A DNA stretch of 64,000 nucleotides from Haloarcula argentinensis DSM 12282 (GTDB taxonomy: Archaea > Halobacteriota > Halobacteria > Halobacteriales > Haloarculaceae): assembly GCA_000336895.1 (NCBI GenBank), contig AOLX01000022.1, forward strand, positions 169,032-233,031, read 5' to 3'. Within the stretch, counting starts at the first letter, position 1, and every line of letters begins with the position of its first letter. The position numbers and the translations under genes were made by a program. Positions 8,745 through 18,138 of this stretch are shown one piece after another. The notes beneath the pieces were generated by a model. The model saw nothing but the letters and a program-made list of their open reading frames with translations, did no database searches and had not been told where the DNA came from.

Positions 8745-11423
8745 ATGTCGCGCCGATATGACCACGCCCGGGTTCAAGAGTACTGGCAGCAGGCCTGGGA
8801 GCGAGACGGAGTCTTCGAATGCCCCACTGACGCCGACGATCCGACGTACGTGCTGGGGATGTTCCCCTATACCTCCGGCTCGTTGCACATGGGACACATC
8901 CGGAACTACGCCATCACTGATGCGTATGCCCGATATCGGCGGATGGCTGGCGACGATGTGCTCCACCCGATGGGCTGGGACGCCTTCGGCCTGCCGGCGG
9001 AGAACGCGGCCTACGAGCGGGACACGGACCCCGAGTCTTGGACCCGGACGTGTATCGACCAGATGAAAGACGACCTCCGGGAGATGGGCTTTGGGTACGA
9101 CTGGTCCCGGGAAATCACCACCTGTGACCCCGAATACTATCAGTGGAACCAGTGGCTGTTCACCCAGTTCTACGACGAGGGACTGGTCGACTACGGCGCG
9201 GCGACGGTGAACTGGTGTCCTGACTGTGAGACAGTGCTTGCTGACGCACAGGTCGAAACGCCGCCGGAGGCCGACGAAGCCGAGACGACCGCCAACACCG
9301 GCCATAGCCATACCCACGGCGGCGGCGTCTGCTGGCGCTGTGGAACAGCTGTCGAGCAGCGCGACCTCGACCAGTGGTTTTTGGCCATCACCGACTACGC
9401 CGAGGAGCTGTATCACGGGCTGGACGACCTGGAGGAGTGGCCCGACGGCGTTCGGGACAGCCAGCGAAACTGGATCGGTCGACAAGAGGGCGCTCGCGTC
9501 TCGTTTACGATCGGCTACGACGACCACGACGTCGTCGAGGCGTTCACGACGCGACTCGACACGGTGTACGGTGCGACGTATCTGGCGCTGTCGCCGGGCC
9601 ACGACCTCGCGCGAACACTGGCCGACGAGGACGATGATATCGCCGAGTACGTGGAGTCAGTGGCGAATACTGACGATGCCGGGATGAGCGGAATCGAGAC
9701 GGACCTCACCGCGACCCACCCGTACACCGGCGAGGAACTGCCGGTGTACGTTGCCGCGTACGTTCTGGACGACGTGGGCACGGGCGCGGTGATGGGCGTG
9801 CCGGCCCACAACGAACAGGACCACGCCTTCGCCGACGAACACGACCTGCCCGTCGAGCAGGCTGTCGAACCGGTCGACGGCAGCGGAACGGACCTGCCAC
9901 ACGCACCCTACACCGGCGACGGGATGCTCACGGACAGCGGCGAGTACGACGGCCTCGCCAGTTCCGCCGCCCGCGAGCGCCTGCGCGAGCACGAGGCCGC
10001 CGAATCCGCGGTGACCTACCGCCTGCGGGACTGGCTCATCTCGCGGCAGCGCTACTGGGGGACGCCGATCCCCATTGTCCACTGCGACGACTGCGGTCAC
10101 GTCCCGGTTCCCGAGGAAGAGCTCCCGGTGGAACTGCCCGACTACGTCCAGACGACCGGCAATCCCCTCGATGCGGCCGACGAGTGGAAGCAGACAACCT
10201 GTCCTGACTGTGGGGCCGACGCCGTCCGCGAAACGGACACGATGGACACCTTCGTGGATTCCTCGTGGTACTTCCTGCGCTACCTGTCGCCGCACTTCGA
10301 ATCAGCGCCCTTCGATCAGGCGACCGCCGACGAGTGGCTCCCGGTGGACGTGTACGTCGGCGGCGAGGAACACGCCGTCCTCCACCTCCTTTATATACGC
10401 TTCTTCACCCGTGCCTTGTCGGACATCGGTCTGCTGGACCGGGAAGAACCGGTCGAGCGGCTCATCAATCAGGGGACGGTGCTTCACAGCGGCGAGAAGA
10501 TGTCCAAATCGAAAGGCAACGATATCGCGCCCCACGAGTACGGGGCCGAGACGACGCGGCTGTTCGTCCTCTCGGCGGCCCACCCCTCGCAGGACTTCGA
10601 GTGGACCGTGAAGGATGTCTCGACAGCCTACGACTTCCAGCAGACGCTGTATCGCCTTGTCACGGAATACACCGACCGAACGGAGACACGGACCGAGAGC
10701 ACCGATCACGACGCGTACTTGGAGCGGGAAATCGACCGGACAATCGCGGCTGTCACCGAGGAGTACGACCGCTTTCGCTTCCATCGCGTCATCGGCGAGA
10801 TACAGCGCTTCGCCCGGCTACTGGGGCGTTATGCGGGCTACGACCAACCCTACCAGTTCGCCTACGGCCGGGGTCTGCGGGTGCTCGCCGGCTTAGTCGC
10901 ACCTATCGCGCCGTTCCTCGCCGAGGAGATGTGGCAACTGCTCGACGAGGATGGCCTCGTCGCCGAGAGCCGGTGGCCGGAGCCGCTCCGGGACGTGGAT
11001 GACTATCGCATTGAGCGGCAGGTCGTCCGGCGGACGCTCGACGACGTGCGCGAGATCACGGAGGTCGTCGACATCGACGAACCGAACGAGATCGAACTCG
11101 TCGTCGCCGCCGACTGGAAGTACCGGGCCTACGAGATCGCCCGCGAGTCGGACCCTGACGACGCCATCGTCGGCGAGATCATGGCTGACGAAGAAATCAA
11201 GCAGCACGGTGATACAGCCGCCGAGTTCGCCGACCGACTGGCCGACCGCGGGGCAGGACTCGAACCGATTATCGCCGGCGAGCGCGAACTCGACACACTC
11301 CAGCAGGCCGCGTGGCTGTTCGAAGACGAGTTCGGCTGTGACGTCGTCGTCCGGCGGGCCGCACCCGACGACGACCTCGCGGCCAAAGCCCGACCGAACA
11401 AGCCCGCGATTCACATCTCCTGA
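8745..11423 (+). CDS. leuS: Leucyl-tRNA synthetase
   Basis: The 892-residue class I synthetase charges tRNA-Leu. The HIGH-type motif is HMGH at residues 48-51 after PYTSGSL. KMSKS is exact (EKMSKSKGN near residue 585). The CP1 editing domain carries GTGAVMGVPAHNEQDHAF near residue 345. Zinc-binding pairs CPDC and CWRC near residues 160-200 are separated by an acidic stretch and a short His-rich segment (HSHTHGGG). The editing-domain wording and the length under 900 residues look bacterial-type. Its stop directly abuts the convergent DUF123 gene. Confidence 0.95.
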   Translation: MSRRYDHARVQEYWQQAWERDGVFECPTDADDPTYVLGMFPYTSGSLHMGHIRNYAITDAYARYRRMAGDDVLHPMGWDAFGLPAENAAYERDTDPESWTRTCIDQMKDDLREMGFGYDWSREITTCDPEYYQWNQWLFTQFYDEGLVDYGAATVNWCPDCETVLADAQVETPPEADEAETTANTGHSHTHGGGVCWRCGTAVEQRDLDQWFLAITDYAEELYHGLDDLEEWPDGVRDSQRNWIGRQEGARVSFTIGYDDHDVVEAFTTRLDTVYGATYLALSPGHDLARTLADEDDDIAEYVESVANTDDAGMSGIETDLTATHPYTGEELPVYVAAYVLDDVGTGAVMGVPAHNEQDHAFADEHDLPVEQAVEPVDGSGTDLPHAPYTGDGMLTDSGEYDGLASSAARERLREHEAAESAVTYRLRDWLISRQRYWGTPIPIVHCDDCGHVPVPEEELPVELPDYVQTTGNPLDAADEWKQTTCPDCGADAVRETDTMDTFVDSSWYFLRYLSPHFESAPFDQATADEWLPVDVYVGGEEHAVLHLLYIRFFTRALSDIGLLDREEPVERLINQGTVLHSGEKMSKSKGNDIAPHEYGAETTRLFVLSAAHPSQDFEWTVKDVSTAYDFQQTLYRLVTEYTDRTETRTESTDHDAYLEREIDRTIAAVTEEYDRFRFHRVIGEIQRFARLLGRYAGYDQPYQFAYGRGLRVLAGLVAPIAPFLAEEMWQLLDEDGLVAESRWPEPLRDVDDYRIERQVVRRTLDDVREITEVVDIDEPNEIELVVAADWKYRAYEIARESDPDDAIVGEIMADEEIKQHGDTAAEFADRLADRGAGLEPIIAGERELDTLQQAAWLFEDEFGCDVVVRRAAPDDDLAAKARPNKPAIHIS

Positions 11424-11873
11424 CTACTCGGTCGCGGCTGCTGTCCCCTCTCGGGCAGCCTCGTGGGCATCGGTCACCGCACCGACCAGTTTCTCCCGCT
11501 GTTCGTGGTGTATCAGGTGTGAGCGACAGTCACAGTCCGAGCAGCCGAAGGCGTCGATACCCTCGAACCCCGCCGCTGTCGGCCCGTCGATCCGCTTGGC
11601 GACAGCGCATTCGATGTCAGCCTCAGTCGTGACAACCCGGTCGACGGTCGTCGCTGCGTCGCCGAGCAGGTAGTCGATGTGCCAGTGCCGGGTGTCGTTA
11701 TCGCCGGCGGCGACCGCGCGGTGGCGGTCGATACGGCCGAAGCCGCCGCTACCCAGCGCGCTCCCGGTGTAGGCGTACCAGCCTGCCGGGAACGTGATTT
11801 CACCAAGCGCGCCGACCGTAATCGGTCCGCTGGTGTCCCGTTCAAGTACCAGCGTATAGGTTCCGCCGGGCAT
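11424..11873 (-). CDS. DUF123 (GIY-YIG-like) protein
   Basis: The 149-residue product starts MPGGTYTLVLERDTSGPITV. It has the family features YTLVL, the GWYAYTGSALG motif near residues 35-45 and DTRHWHIDYLL near residues 65-75. DUF123 proteins are predicted GIY-YIG-like nucleases, sometimes fused to endonuclease III in archaea, but their activity is unproven. Cysteines in GCSDCDCRSH near residue 120 may bind metal. The gene ends flush against leuS and lies 8 bp downstream of the next small gene in the same direction. Confidence 0.85.
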   Translation of the reverse strand: MPGGTYTLVLERDTSGPITVGALGEITFPAGWYAYTGSALGSGGFGRIDRHRAVAAGDNDTRHWHIDYLLGDAATTVDRVVTTEADIECAVAKRIDGPTAAGFEGIDAFGCSDCDCRSHLIHHEQREKLVGAVTDAHEAAREGTAAATE

Positions 11874-11881
11874 ACGCCCAT

Positions 11882-12172
11882 TCAGGTCCCGATGTCCGGG
11901 TCGGCGGCAAGTTCGCCGAACCCGTCTATACGGAACGCTCGGGAGTCGGTGCAGTCCTCGTTCTCGGCGGCGAGTTCGCCGACGAGCCAGTTGAACCGGC
12001 GCTGAAATCCGTCGTAGGGCGCGGCCGCGAGCAGGTCGGTGATGCGGTCGCTTGTCAGGTCCTCGTCGTACTCCTCGGAAAAGTCGGCGATGTTCTCGGC
12101 GGCTGCCTGTGCGATTTCGTCGTCGGTCTCGTCGGCGAACGCCGCGGTGAGGGCGTTGGTCAGTTCGGACAT
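11882..12172 (-). CDS. Conserved haloarchaeal hypothetical, acidic 96-residue protein
   Basis: The product starts MSELTNALTAAFADETDDEI and is strongly acidic with predicted helices throughout, including PYDGFQRRFNWLVGELAAEN near residues 52-71. No catalytic motif, cysteine pair or membrane segment is visible. Codon positions are GC-rich as in neighbouring genes, supporting real coding. It is upstream of, and 8 bp from, the DUF123 gene on the same strand, so the two probably form one transcript. I do not recognise a function. Confidence 0.75.
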   Translation of the reverse strand: MSELTNALTAAFADETDDEIAQAAAENIADFSEEYDEDLTSDRITDLLAAAPYDGFQRRFNWLVGELAAENEDCTDSRAFRIDGFGELAADPDIGT

Positions 12173-12264
12173 ATGCGACGCAACGCCACGCTGCCACGTA
12201 TGCGTTCTGCAACGGTTCGGGGTGTCCGAGCGTTTCTTGTATCGAGGGCGACAATATCGGCACG

Positions 12265-12897
12265 ATGAAGCCGTTGCGACAAAGCCCGACCGTGGTCACG
12301 CTGGCCGTCATCGGTGCTGTGTTCCTCGCACAGCAGGCCGTCGGCGTGGTGACTGCCTCGCGGAGCCTGTTCGCCCTCTCCCCGCCGCTGTTCAGTCGCC
12401 CCTGGACGCTCGTCACCAACGTGTACGCACATGCTGGCCTGCCCCACCTCCTCGCAAACGCCATCGGGCTGGCGCTCGCTGGCGTCGTCCTCGAGCGCCA
12501 GACGTCGCCGCTCCGGTTCCACGCCTTCTTCATCTCGACCGGCGCACTTGCCGGGGTTTCGCAGGTTTCGATAGCCAGCCTCGTCGGCCCGTTCGTGCCT
12601 GGAATGGTCAGCCACGTCTCCGTGCTCGGAGCCAGCGGCGCGGTGTTTTCCCTTTTCGGGTATCTGCTTGCCGCCAACCGTCTGACCGACACCGTCATCG
12701 GCGGGTTCGAACTCGCGCCGCGCGTCCAGCTGGTTCTCGCCGGCGTCGTCGCCGCCGTGATCACGCTTGCCACCGCGAACCCTGGTGTCGCGCTTATCGC
12801 ACACTTTACCGGCCTTCTGTTGGGGTTTCTTGCCGGCCGCGTCCACCTGCTGCGGCCGACGGACTCGCCGCAGACGCCTGAGGCCACGAACTACTGA
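12265..12897 (+). CDS. Rhomboid-family intramembrane serine protease
   Basis: The 210-residue protein has six hydrophobic segments. The catalytic dyad is visible: GASGAVFSLFGY supplies the GxSG serine near residue 128, and IAHFTGLLLGFLAGR supplies the histidine near residue 183. An early HLLANAIGLALAG segment (His/Asn) forms the oxyanion side. Rhomboids cleave transmembrane helices of membrane proteins within the bilayer. It is divergent from the small acidic gene upstream and monocistronic as far as can be seen. Confidence 0.85.
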   Translation: MKPLRQSPTVVTLAVIGAVFLAQQAVGVVTASRSLFALSPPLFSRPWTLVTNVYAHAGLPHLLANAIGLALAGVVLERQTSPLRFHAFFISTGALAGVSQVSIASLVGPFVPGMVSHVSVLGASGAVFSLFGYLLAANRLTDTVIGGFELAPRVQLVLAGVVAAVITLATANPGVALIAHFTGLLLGFLAGRVHLLRPTDSPQTPEATNY

Positions 12898-12989
12898 GCG
12901 TCGCTCCTTCTCGAAAATAGCTCCGTCGTCTCTCAATGGCACGTAACTGGTAAGTGGTACCAAATGGCTTGAGCGTGTAAGTAGGGAAG

Positions 12990-14435
12990 ATGGGACGGAG
13001 TCGCAGCGTCGAGTCCTTAGCAGTCGCGGCGTTACTGGTACTCGCTGGCTGTGGCGGCTTCGTGGCGAACGGGGTGGACAGCAGTGCGGATCAACCGACC
13101 GCCACTGGGACGGCGGCGGACACCCCCTCGCCGGACGCAGCGAACGGGACGCTAGAGGTCCACTTCATCAACGTCGGCCAGTCGGTGGCGACCCTGTTGG
13201 TCAGTCCCGACAACGAGACGATGCTCATCGACTCTGGGGACTTCACCGACGACGGCGAGTACGTCCTGCAGTATCTCGACCGACAGGGCATCGACCGCAT
13301 CGACCACTTCGTCGTCTCGCACAACGATGCCGACCACATCGGCGGTAACGCGGCCGTCATCAGGCACTACGAGTCCGAGGAAAACGGTGTTGGTGTGGTC
13401 TACGACCCTGGTATCGCCGCGAGCACGCAGACCTACGAGCGATACCTCGACGCCGTCGAAGTCCACAACGTGACGCTGTACGAGACGCGCGAGGGCGACC
13501 GGATCAGGTTCTCCGGTGTCGAGACGACCGTACTCGGCCCGCCGGAGCCGTACCTCGAAAACAGGGCCCGAAACGAGAACAGCATCGTCCTCCGGATTGA
13601 GCACGGCGAAACGAGCTTCCTCTTTACCGGCGATGCGGAGGACGATCAGGAGGCATATCTCGTCGATACCTACGGCGCGGCGCTCAGGTCCACTGTACTA
13701 AAAGCCGGGCACCACGGCAGCGCGTCGAGCACGAGCAGGTCGCTGCTGGACGCCGCCAGCCCCCGGACGGTCGTGGTATCAAGCGCCTACGACTCACAGT
13801 ACGGCCACCCGAACAACGAGACCCTTCAGCGGCTCGCGGCGCGCTCGGTTCCGACGTACTGGACCGCCACCCACGGGGATACCGTCCTGACCAGCAACGG
13901 GACCGCCGTGACTGTCGGCACGCAGCGGGCAGCGCCGACGGACCCGCTGTCACTGCGATCCGGCGACCCGATCGAGCCGGGTACGACCGAACCGGTTACC
14001 CAGCGAGCGACCTACCTGCCCCGCTCGTCCCCACGGACTGATACGCCGGCCGCGACCGACACGCCAGCCGTGACCGACGGTGGAACGCCCACTGAGAACA
14101 CGAGTGGCGACCTGATCATCGACCGGGTCCACGCCGATGCGGCGGGCGACGATTGGGACAACCTCAACGACGAGTACGTCGTGTTCCGGAACGCGGGCGC
14201 GGAGCCGCTGGACATGGGCGGCTGGACGGTCAGCGACGAAGCCGACCACACCTACACCGTCCCCGACGGATTCACGCTCGACCCGGACGAGACCGTGACC
14301 CTCCACACCGGCAGCGGTACCGACACGGACACCGATCTTTACTGGGGGTCGGAGCGTCCGATATGGAACAACGGCGGCGACACTGTGACCGTGATCGATG
14401 CCAACAACGAGACCGTACTGGAACGGAGTTACTGA
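12990..14435 (+). CDS. Secreted metallo-beta-lactamase (ComEC C-domain-like) with C-terminal lamin-tail domain
   Basis: The 481-residue product has a hydrophobic leader ending in a lipobox (VLAGC, Cys near residue 20). A Thr/Ala-rich linker follows, then an MBL-fold domain starting VHFINVGQSVATLLV near residue 52. Its metal motif is SHNDADHIGG near residue 110, with later GDAEDDQE and KAGHHGSASS. This matches the nuclease domain family of ComEC. After a Thr/Pro-rich linker (residues 345-375) comes a lamin-tail-like beta domain with YVVFRNAGAEPLDMGGWTVSD near residue 395. The protein should act outside the membrane. Its stop TGA overlaps the next ATG. Confidence 0.85.
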   Translation: MGRSRSVESLAVAALLVLAGCGGFVANGVDSSADQPTATGTAADTPSPDAANGTLEVHFINVGQSVATLLVSPDNETMLIDSGDFTDDGEYVLQYLDRQGIDRIDHFVVSHNDADHIGGNAAVIRHYESEENGVGVVYDPGIAASTQTYERYLDAVEVHNVTLYETREGDRIRFSGVETTVLGPPEPYLENRARNENSIVLRIEHGETSFLFTGDAEDDQEAYLVDTYGAALRSTVLKAGHHGSASSTSRSLLDAASPRTVVVSSAYDSQYGHPNNETLQRLAARSVPTYWTATHGDTVLTSNGTAVTVGTQRAAPTDPLSLRSGDPIEPGTTEPVTQRATYLPRSSPRTDTPAATDTPAVTDGGTPTENTSGDLIIDRVHADAAGDDWDNLNDEYVVFRNAGAEPLDMGGWTVSDEADHTYTVPDGFTLDPDETVTLHTGSGTDTDTDLYWGSERPIWNNGGDTVTVIDANNETVLERSY

Positions 14436-14719
14436 TGCTACCTGACGGAACCTACACCGCTATCGTCGATCGAATCGAGGACGGGATCGCCACGCTGGAA
14501 GTACGCACCGAGGATGGACTGTCCGCTCTCGACATTGCGGCCGCCGAACTGCCGGCCAATGCGCGGACGGCCGACGTGGTTCTGGAGATCACCGTTGCGG
14601 ACTCGGCGCTCGCGGATGTAAGCCCTGAACCGGAGGAAACCGCCGATCGGGCGAGCGAGGCCCAGCGCCGGTTCGACCGGTTATCGAAGCGGCCGCCGCA
14701 GGACGACGACGACACCTGA
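14435..14719 (+). CDS. DUF3006-family protein coupled to the MBL/lamin-tail gene
   Basis: The 94-residue product starts MLPDGTYTAIVDRIEDGIAT, the characteristic beginning of DUF3006 (short beta-rich proteins with an IVDRIEDGxA motif), and ends in a charged tail. TGATG at 14433-14437 shares bases between the upstream stop and this start, so translation is coupled. DUF3006 proteins are also found beside secreted MBL-fold proteins in bacteria. Here the pairing suggests a partner role, but none is demonstrated. Confidence 0.8.
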   Translation: MLPDGTYTAIVDRIEDGIATLEVRTEDGLSALDIAAAELPANARTADVVLEITVADSALADVSPEPEETADRASEAQRRFDRLSKRPPQDDDDT

Positions 14720-14779
14720 GACTGCTGCACACTCCGTAGGTGGTTGGTAACAATATGTCCTGAGTGTGTAGCTCCGTGT

Positions 14780-14947
14780 ATGTGGGAGAGTAACATAGAA
14801 ACGGCAGACCCACCGTTGGGGAAGTGTCCGGCCTGTGACGTGACGATTCCCGCAGCGAACCTCGTTATCGCGTACGACATGGTCGGTGACTGGCCGCGGA
14901 TGCTCGCTACGTGTCCGGATTGTGAGGACGCCGTGAACCCAGTGTGA
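14780..14947 (+). CDS. Small zinc-ribbon protein (DUF7837-like)
   Basis: From the ATG at 14780 the product is MWESNIETADPPLGKCPACD and onward, 55 residues. It has CPAC and CPDC pairs about 35 residues apart, a typical zinc ribbon. Haloarchaeal proteins of this shape share the wording LGxCPxCxxxIPxxxLxIxY. An in-frame ATG 36 bp upstream would add a third CPxC-like stretch (CPECVAPC), but the shorter start aligns better with the family form. No function is known. Confidence 0.65.
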   Translation: MWESNIETADPPLGKCPACDVTIPAANLVIAYDMVGDWPRMLATCPDCEDAVNPV

Positions 14948-15090
14948 TGCCTCTCGGAACAGACATGACAATATCTGAGAACGTGAATACACATAGACAC
15001 GCTGGCGCAGTCGCCTATCTGTGTAGCGACCACGGATTAGGTGCGGTATACTGTTGATTCAACCAATGATACCGAGGCCAGATAGGGGGA

Positions 15091-15402
15091 GTGACGGTGG
15101 GGTCATCGAACAGCGATAGCCCGCCGCTTCCGCACCAGAGCGACGCTGACAGACTGCGACCAACGGACCTCAGTCGATATCTCGATACGCTCGTGTTTGC
15201 GGTTCGCGGGATCTGGACCGTGACGCTCACCAGTGTCCGACCGTTTGCGTTCTGGGCAGCGGTCATATTGCCGTTGGTGTATCTGCCCTCGCTCTACGGC
15301 GTCGGGACGGGGCAGGATACGGCGCTGTTCCTCGACCTCGTCGCTTGGCACATGGCTTCTATCGTCCTCGGACACGGGCACACGCCATTCTGGAGTCGAT
15401 AG
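15091..15402 (+). CDS. Hypothetical membrane protein, 103 residues
   Basis: It starts at a GTG (15091) directly after a G-rich stretch that can serve as ribosome-binding site. A polar N-terminal half is followed by a hydrophobic segment (PFAFWAAVILPLVYLPSLYG, residues 50-70) and a second weaker one near residues 78-95. No family motif is recognisable. The 143 bp upstream contain only AT-richer promoter-like sequence. Function unknown. Confidence 0.6.
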   Translation: MTVGSSNSDSPPLPHQSDADRLRPTDLSRYLDTLVFAVRGIWTVTLTSVRPFAFWAAVILPLVYLPSLYGVGTGQDTALFLDLVAWHMASIVLGHGHTPFWSR

Positions 15403-15498
15403 CTCGGCGATCCTCCCGCTCACACTCTAGGGATATCCACCCCTGTCACAGTTCCACTTGAAACAATGGGGGTGTGGTGACGGTTCTCGTCCCTAGAA

Positions 15499-16236
15499 TC
15501 AGCTAACGAAAATCTGTTCATCAAGCCGCTCGGTGGCTGTCTCGGCCAGCGTCTTGAGGTTCACTGTGTCCTCTCGGTTGTACGACACCAGTGTTTCGAG
15601 TGCACCGTCTCGCCCTTGCTCGTGTTCCCGCCAGAGTCGCACCGCGTCCCGGCCCGAAATGTCCGGCCGATCCCGCTCGATACCGATATCTTGCTCGACC
15701 TGCTTGAGCCCGCCGGAGAGTCCGATCTTCTTGCAGGTGTACATCAGGTCCAGATGCGGGCGGTCGAGGTCGACATCGAAGTTCGCTTCGAGGAAGGGGA
15801 CGTCGAAGCGCTTGCCGTTAAACGTCACCAGCAGGTCCGCGCCGTCGAACGCGGCTCGAAGGTTCTCTGTGGTCAGGTCGTCGTCGGCGATGAGCGTCTG
15901 TGTTTCGCCGTCCTGATGGAGGCTTACCGTTGTGACCTGATTGCGGTCCTGGTCGAGTCCAGTCGTCTCGATGTCGAAGAAACAGGCCCGCTCGCGGAAG
16001 GTTTCATATAGCCGCCAGCGCTCGCTGTTGGGGAACGTGTGATCGAAGTATGTAACGTCGGTCTCAGCGATCCGTTCGCGCCCTTCGTCGATGAATTGCT
16101 GGATGCGGTCGCCACGCTGGCCGCCGACGACGGCCGGTTCGAACTCGTCCCAGTGGGTGACACCCTGTTCCCAGATGGACCGCTCGGTCTTCTCTCCGAC
16201 GCCGTCGGTTCCGATGAAACTGTTCTCGACGCGCAC
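15499..16236 (-). CDS. RNase H-like exonuclease domain protein (YprB type)
   Basis: The 245-residue product has a DEDD exonuclease core. ExoI is FFDIETTGLDQDRNQVTTVS near residue 87, ExoII is DLLVTFNGKRFDVPFLE near residue 132, and ExoIII is NREDTVNLKTLAE near residue 222. This places it in the RNase_H_2/YprB-like family of predicted 3'-5' nucleases. The first 85 residues are a haloarchaeal extension. The frame has one clear ATG at its start. Substrate (DNA or RNA) cannot be told from sequence. Confidence 0.82.
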   Translation of the reverse strand: MRVENSFIGTDGVGEKTERSIWEQGVTHWDEFEPAVVGGQRGDRIQQFIDEGRERIAETDVTYFDHTFPNSERWRLYETFRERACFFDIETTGLDQDRNQVTTVSLHQDGETQTLIADDDLTTENLRAAFDGADLLVTFNGKRFDVPFLEANFDVDLDRPHLDLMYTCKKIGLSGGLKQVEQDIGIERDRPDISGRDAVRLWREHEQGRDGALETLVSYNREDTVNLKTLAETATERLDEQIFVS

Positions 16237-16315
16237 GCTCTCGGGTAGAGGGTGGGTTATATGTAAGCCCGTCGGTGCCAGTGACAGGTAGTCAGTGAGT
16301 CACGTCCCGCCTGTC

Positions 16316-16480
16316 CTACCGCCCACACATCGGAAGGATAGTGTCGTACACGGAACGACTCTCCAGCGACACGACGACCGTGCTGTCGCAGTTGTCACAC
16401 GCCGCTCGCGACTGGTCGAAGGTCTGCTCACAGAACGGGCAGACGAATTGAGAGGTGCCGCGGGGGTGAAGTTTGGACAT
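16316..16480 (-). CDS. Small zinc-finger protein, 54 residues
   Basis: An ATG at 16478-16480 opens a frame beginning MSKLHPRGTSQFVCPFCEQT and ending ILPMCGR before TAG at 16316-16318. It carries CPFC and CDNC pairs 15 residues apart, a compact zinc-binding module, and a final Cys. Codon usage is GC-rich at third positions. It is transcribed in the same direction as the nuclease gene that begins 80 bp further downstream on this strand. Function unknown. Confidence 0.65.
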   Translation of the reverse strand: MSKLHPRGTSQFVCPFCEQTFDQSRAACDNCDSTVVVSLESRSVYDTILPMCGR

Positions 16481-16631
16481 ACCGACACAATGTGACCTGC
16501 CGTCGAATACTCGTCCGCTATGTGCATACGACGGCCGTAGTGCTGCCGCTATCTGTATAGGGTGTTCGACGAGATGGGCGGGGTGGGGTTCGTCGTCACT
16601 TTGATTAAACGTTCACCATGACAGTAGATGC

Positions 16632-17720
16632 ATGACACATGGTAACAATTCAGTCCAGCAGCCGCATGCCGGCCGATCCCCGATTGCCAGGCTGGTCGGT
16701 CGCTTGACCGCGGACGGCGACGCCTCAAACAGGACACCGACCACTTGGGGACCGCTCGCGTGGTTCGCCGTCGCCGTCATCGCCGTGGAGCTGGTGGGGC
16801 TGCAGGGATATCGCCTTCTGACGGGCCAGGTGTTGACATTCGTCCAGAACCCGCTGTGGCTCATCAGGCCGCTGGTGTTGCTCGGCGCTGCGCTCGGGAC
16901 TGAATCGCTGTACCGGCGTTACGACAGGGCACTCACCCGGAGCAATATCGGGGACCGCGTCGAGAAGCCGGAGCGGTTCGACAGACTCGTTCCGGACTGG
17001 CTCGTCTGGCTGCTCGTCGGGCTCGGCATCGGATTCACACTCGTCAACGCTGTTGCCATTCTCACGATTCAACAGCTCTACGCCGCGGGAGGCGCGACGC
17101 GGGTGTTTCGTTTTCTCGTCGTGACGCCGTTCGGATACGTCCCGATTCTGGCGACGTTTCTCGCGACGTATGTCGCCGTCGAGGTGATGCTGCCGCGGCG
17201 AATCGCGGCCGTGGACATCGAACTCGATTACCTCGATCCGGAACAGCTCGGCGGGATGCGCCCCATCGGTGAACTGGTCAAACTGGCGTACTACTACCTG
17301 ATGGTCGGGCTCGTCGCGTACGCGATCGCGACGTACGGACCGCACATCCTCAGCGGTGCCCTCGGCTACAGCGCGCTGGATGCGCCCGGCCTGGCCGTCA
17401 ACATCGCGTTCACGGCCGTCTGGATACTCTCGGTCGGAATCATGGCCTACGGCATCTACGTCCTCCACCAGCACATGGCACGACAGAAGCGCGAGCGCCT
17501 CTACGACCTCGACCGGCAGGCCAGAGAACAGGTCGACGCGCCGTGGGACATCCAGTCGTTCGACGCGCTGAACCCGCCGTCGGAGTACCGCCGCTACCGC
17601 AAGCAGGTCGAGTTCGTCACTGGGACGAAGGAGTACCCGGCGACGTTCACGATGTGGACCCAGCTCGTCGTCGGTGTCATGCTCCCCAAAGCCATCCAGC
17701 TCTTGCTGGCGGCTGTCTGA
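16632..17720 (+). CDS. Haloarchaeal multi-pass membrane protein of unknown function
   Basis: The 362-residue product has a polar N-terminus and about six to seven hydrophobic segments (for example near residues 43-60, 75-92, 120-142, 160-180, 220-240 and 258-280). A long charged cytoplasmic region is rich in Arg/Lys/Asp (residues 280-335), and a last hydrophobic helix lies near the C-terminus. No transporter or enzyme motif is recognisable. A UspA-like gene follows 43 bp later in the same direction and may be cotranscribed. Confidence 0.75.
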   Translation: MTHGNNSVQQPHAGRSPIARLVGRLTADGDASNRTPTTWGPLAWFAVAVIAVELVGLQGYRLLTGQVLTFVQNPLWLIRPLVLLGAALGTESLYRRYDRALTRSNIGDRVEKPERFDRLVPDWLVWLLVGLGIGFTLVNAVAILTIQQLYAAGGATRVFRFLVVTPFGYVPILATFLATYVAVEVMLPRRIAAVDIELDYLDPEQLGGMRPIGELVKLAYYYLMVGLVAYAIATYGPHILSGALGYSALDAPGLAVNIAFTAVWILSVGIMAYGIYVLHQHMARQKRERLYDLDRQAREQVDAPWDIQSFDALNPPSEYRRYRKQVEFVTGTKEYPATFTMWTQLVVGVMLPKAIQLLLAAV

Positions 17721-17763
17721 GGCGAACGAAAGCCCGAAGCCGGGCCACGCCACACAGTCACTC

Positions 17764-18138
17764 ATGACGACGTTTCTGCTTGCGACCGGTTCCGTACACG
17801 TCACCGCGGCCGCCGCTGACTACCTGCAGGACCGACTTGACCCGGCAGGCGACGATGACATCGTCGTGGTCGCCGTCCGCGACCCCGATACGCCGTCCCG
17901 CGACGCGGGTGACGCCGTCAACGTCGCCCGCTCACGGCTCGCAGCGTTCATGCCCGCGACGGAGACGCGAGAGGGAGAGCCCGTAACGGAGATACTGGCG
18001 GCGCTTGACGAGCACGACCCGGACGAGCTTCTCGTTGGCCCCCACCGCGGTTCCGACGACGGCGACGGCGTCGGGCCGACGGCCAGGAACCTACTCGCCC
18101 GTGTTGACCGCCCCGTCGTCGTCCTCCCGCTTCCCTAG
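17764..18138 (+). CDS. UspA-like domain protein, short
   Basis: The 124-residue product starts MTTFLLATGSVHVTAAAADY. It keeps the Usp-type C-terminus (DELLVGPHRG, then TARNLLARVDRPVVVLPLP) but lacks the full G-2x-G-9x-G ATP motif. It is probably a non-nucleotide-binding Usp-like protein. Its TAG stop shares CTAG with the stop of the convergent MinD-like gene (18135-18138), so the two reading frames overlap by 4 bp. Confidence 0.75.
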   Translation: MTTFLLATGSVHVTAAAADYLQDRLDPAGDDDIVVVAVRDPDTPSRDAGDAVNVARSRLAAFMPATETREGEPVTEILAALDEHDPDELLVGPHRGSDDGDGVGPTARNLLARVDRPVVVLPLP

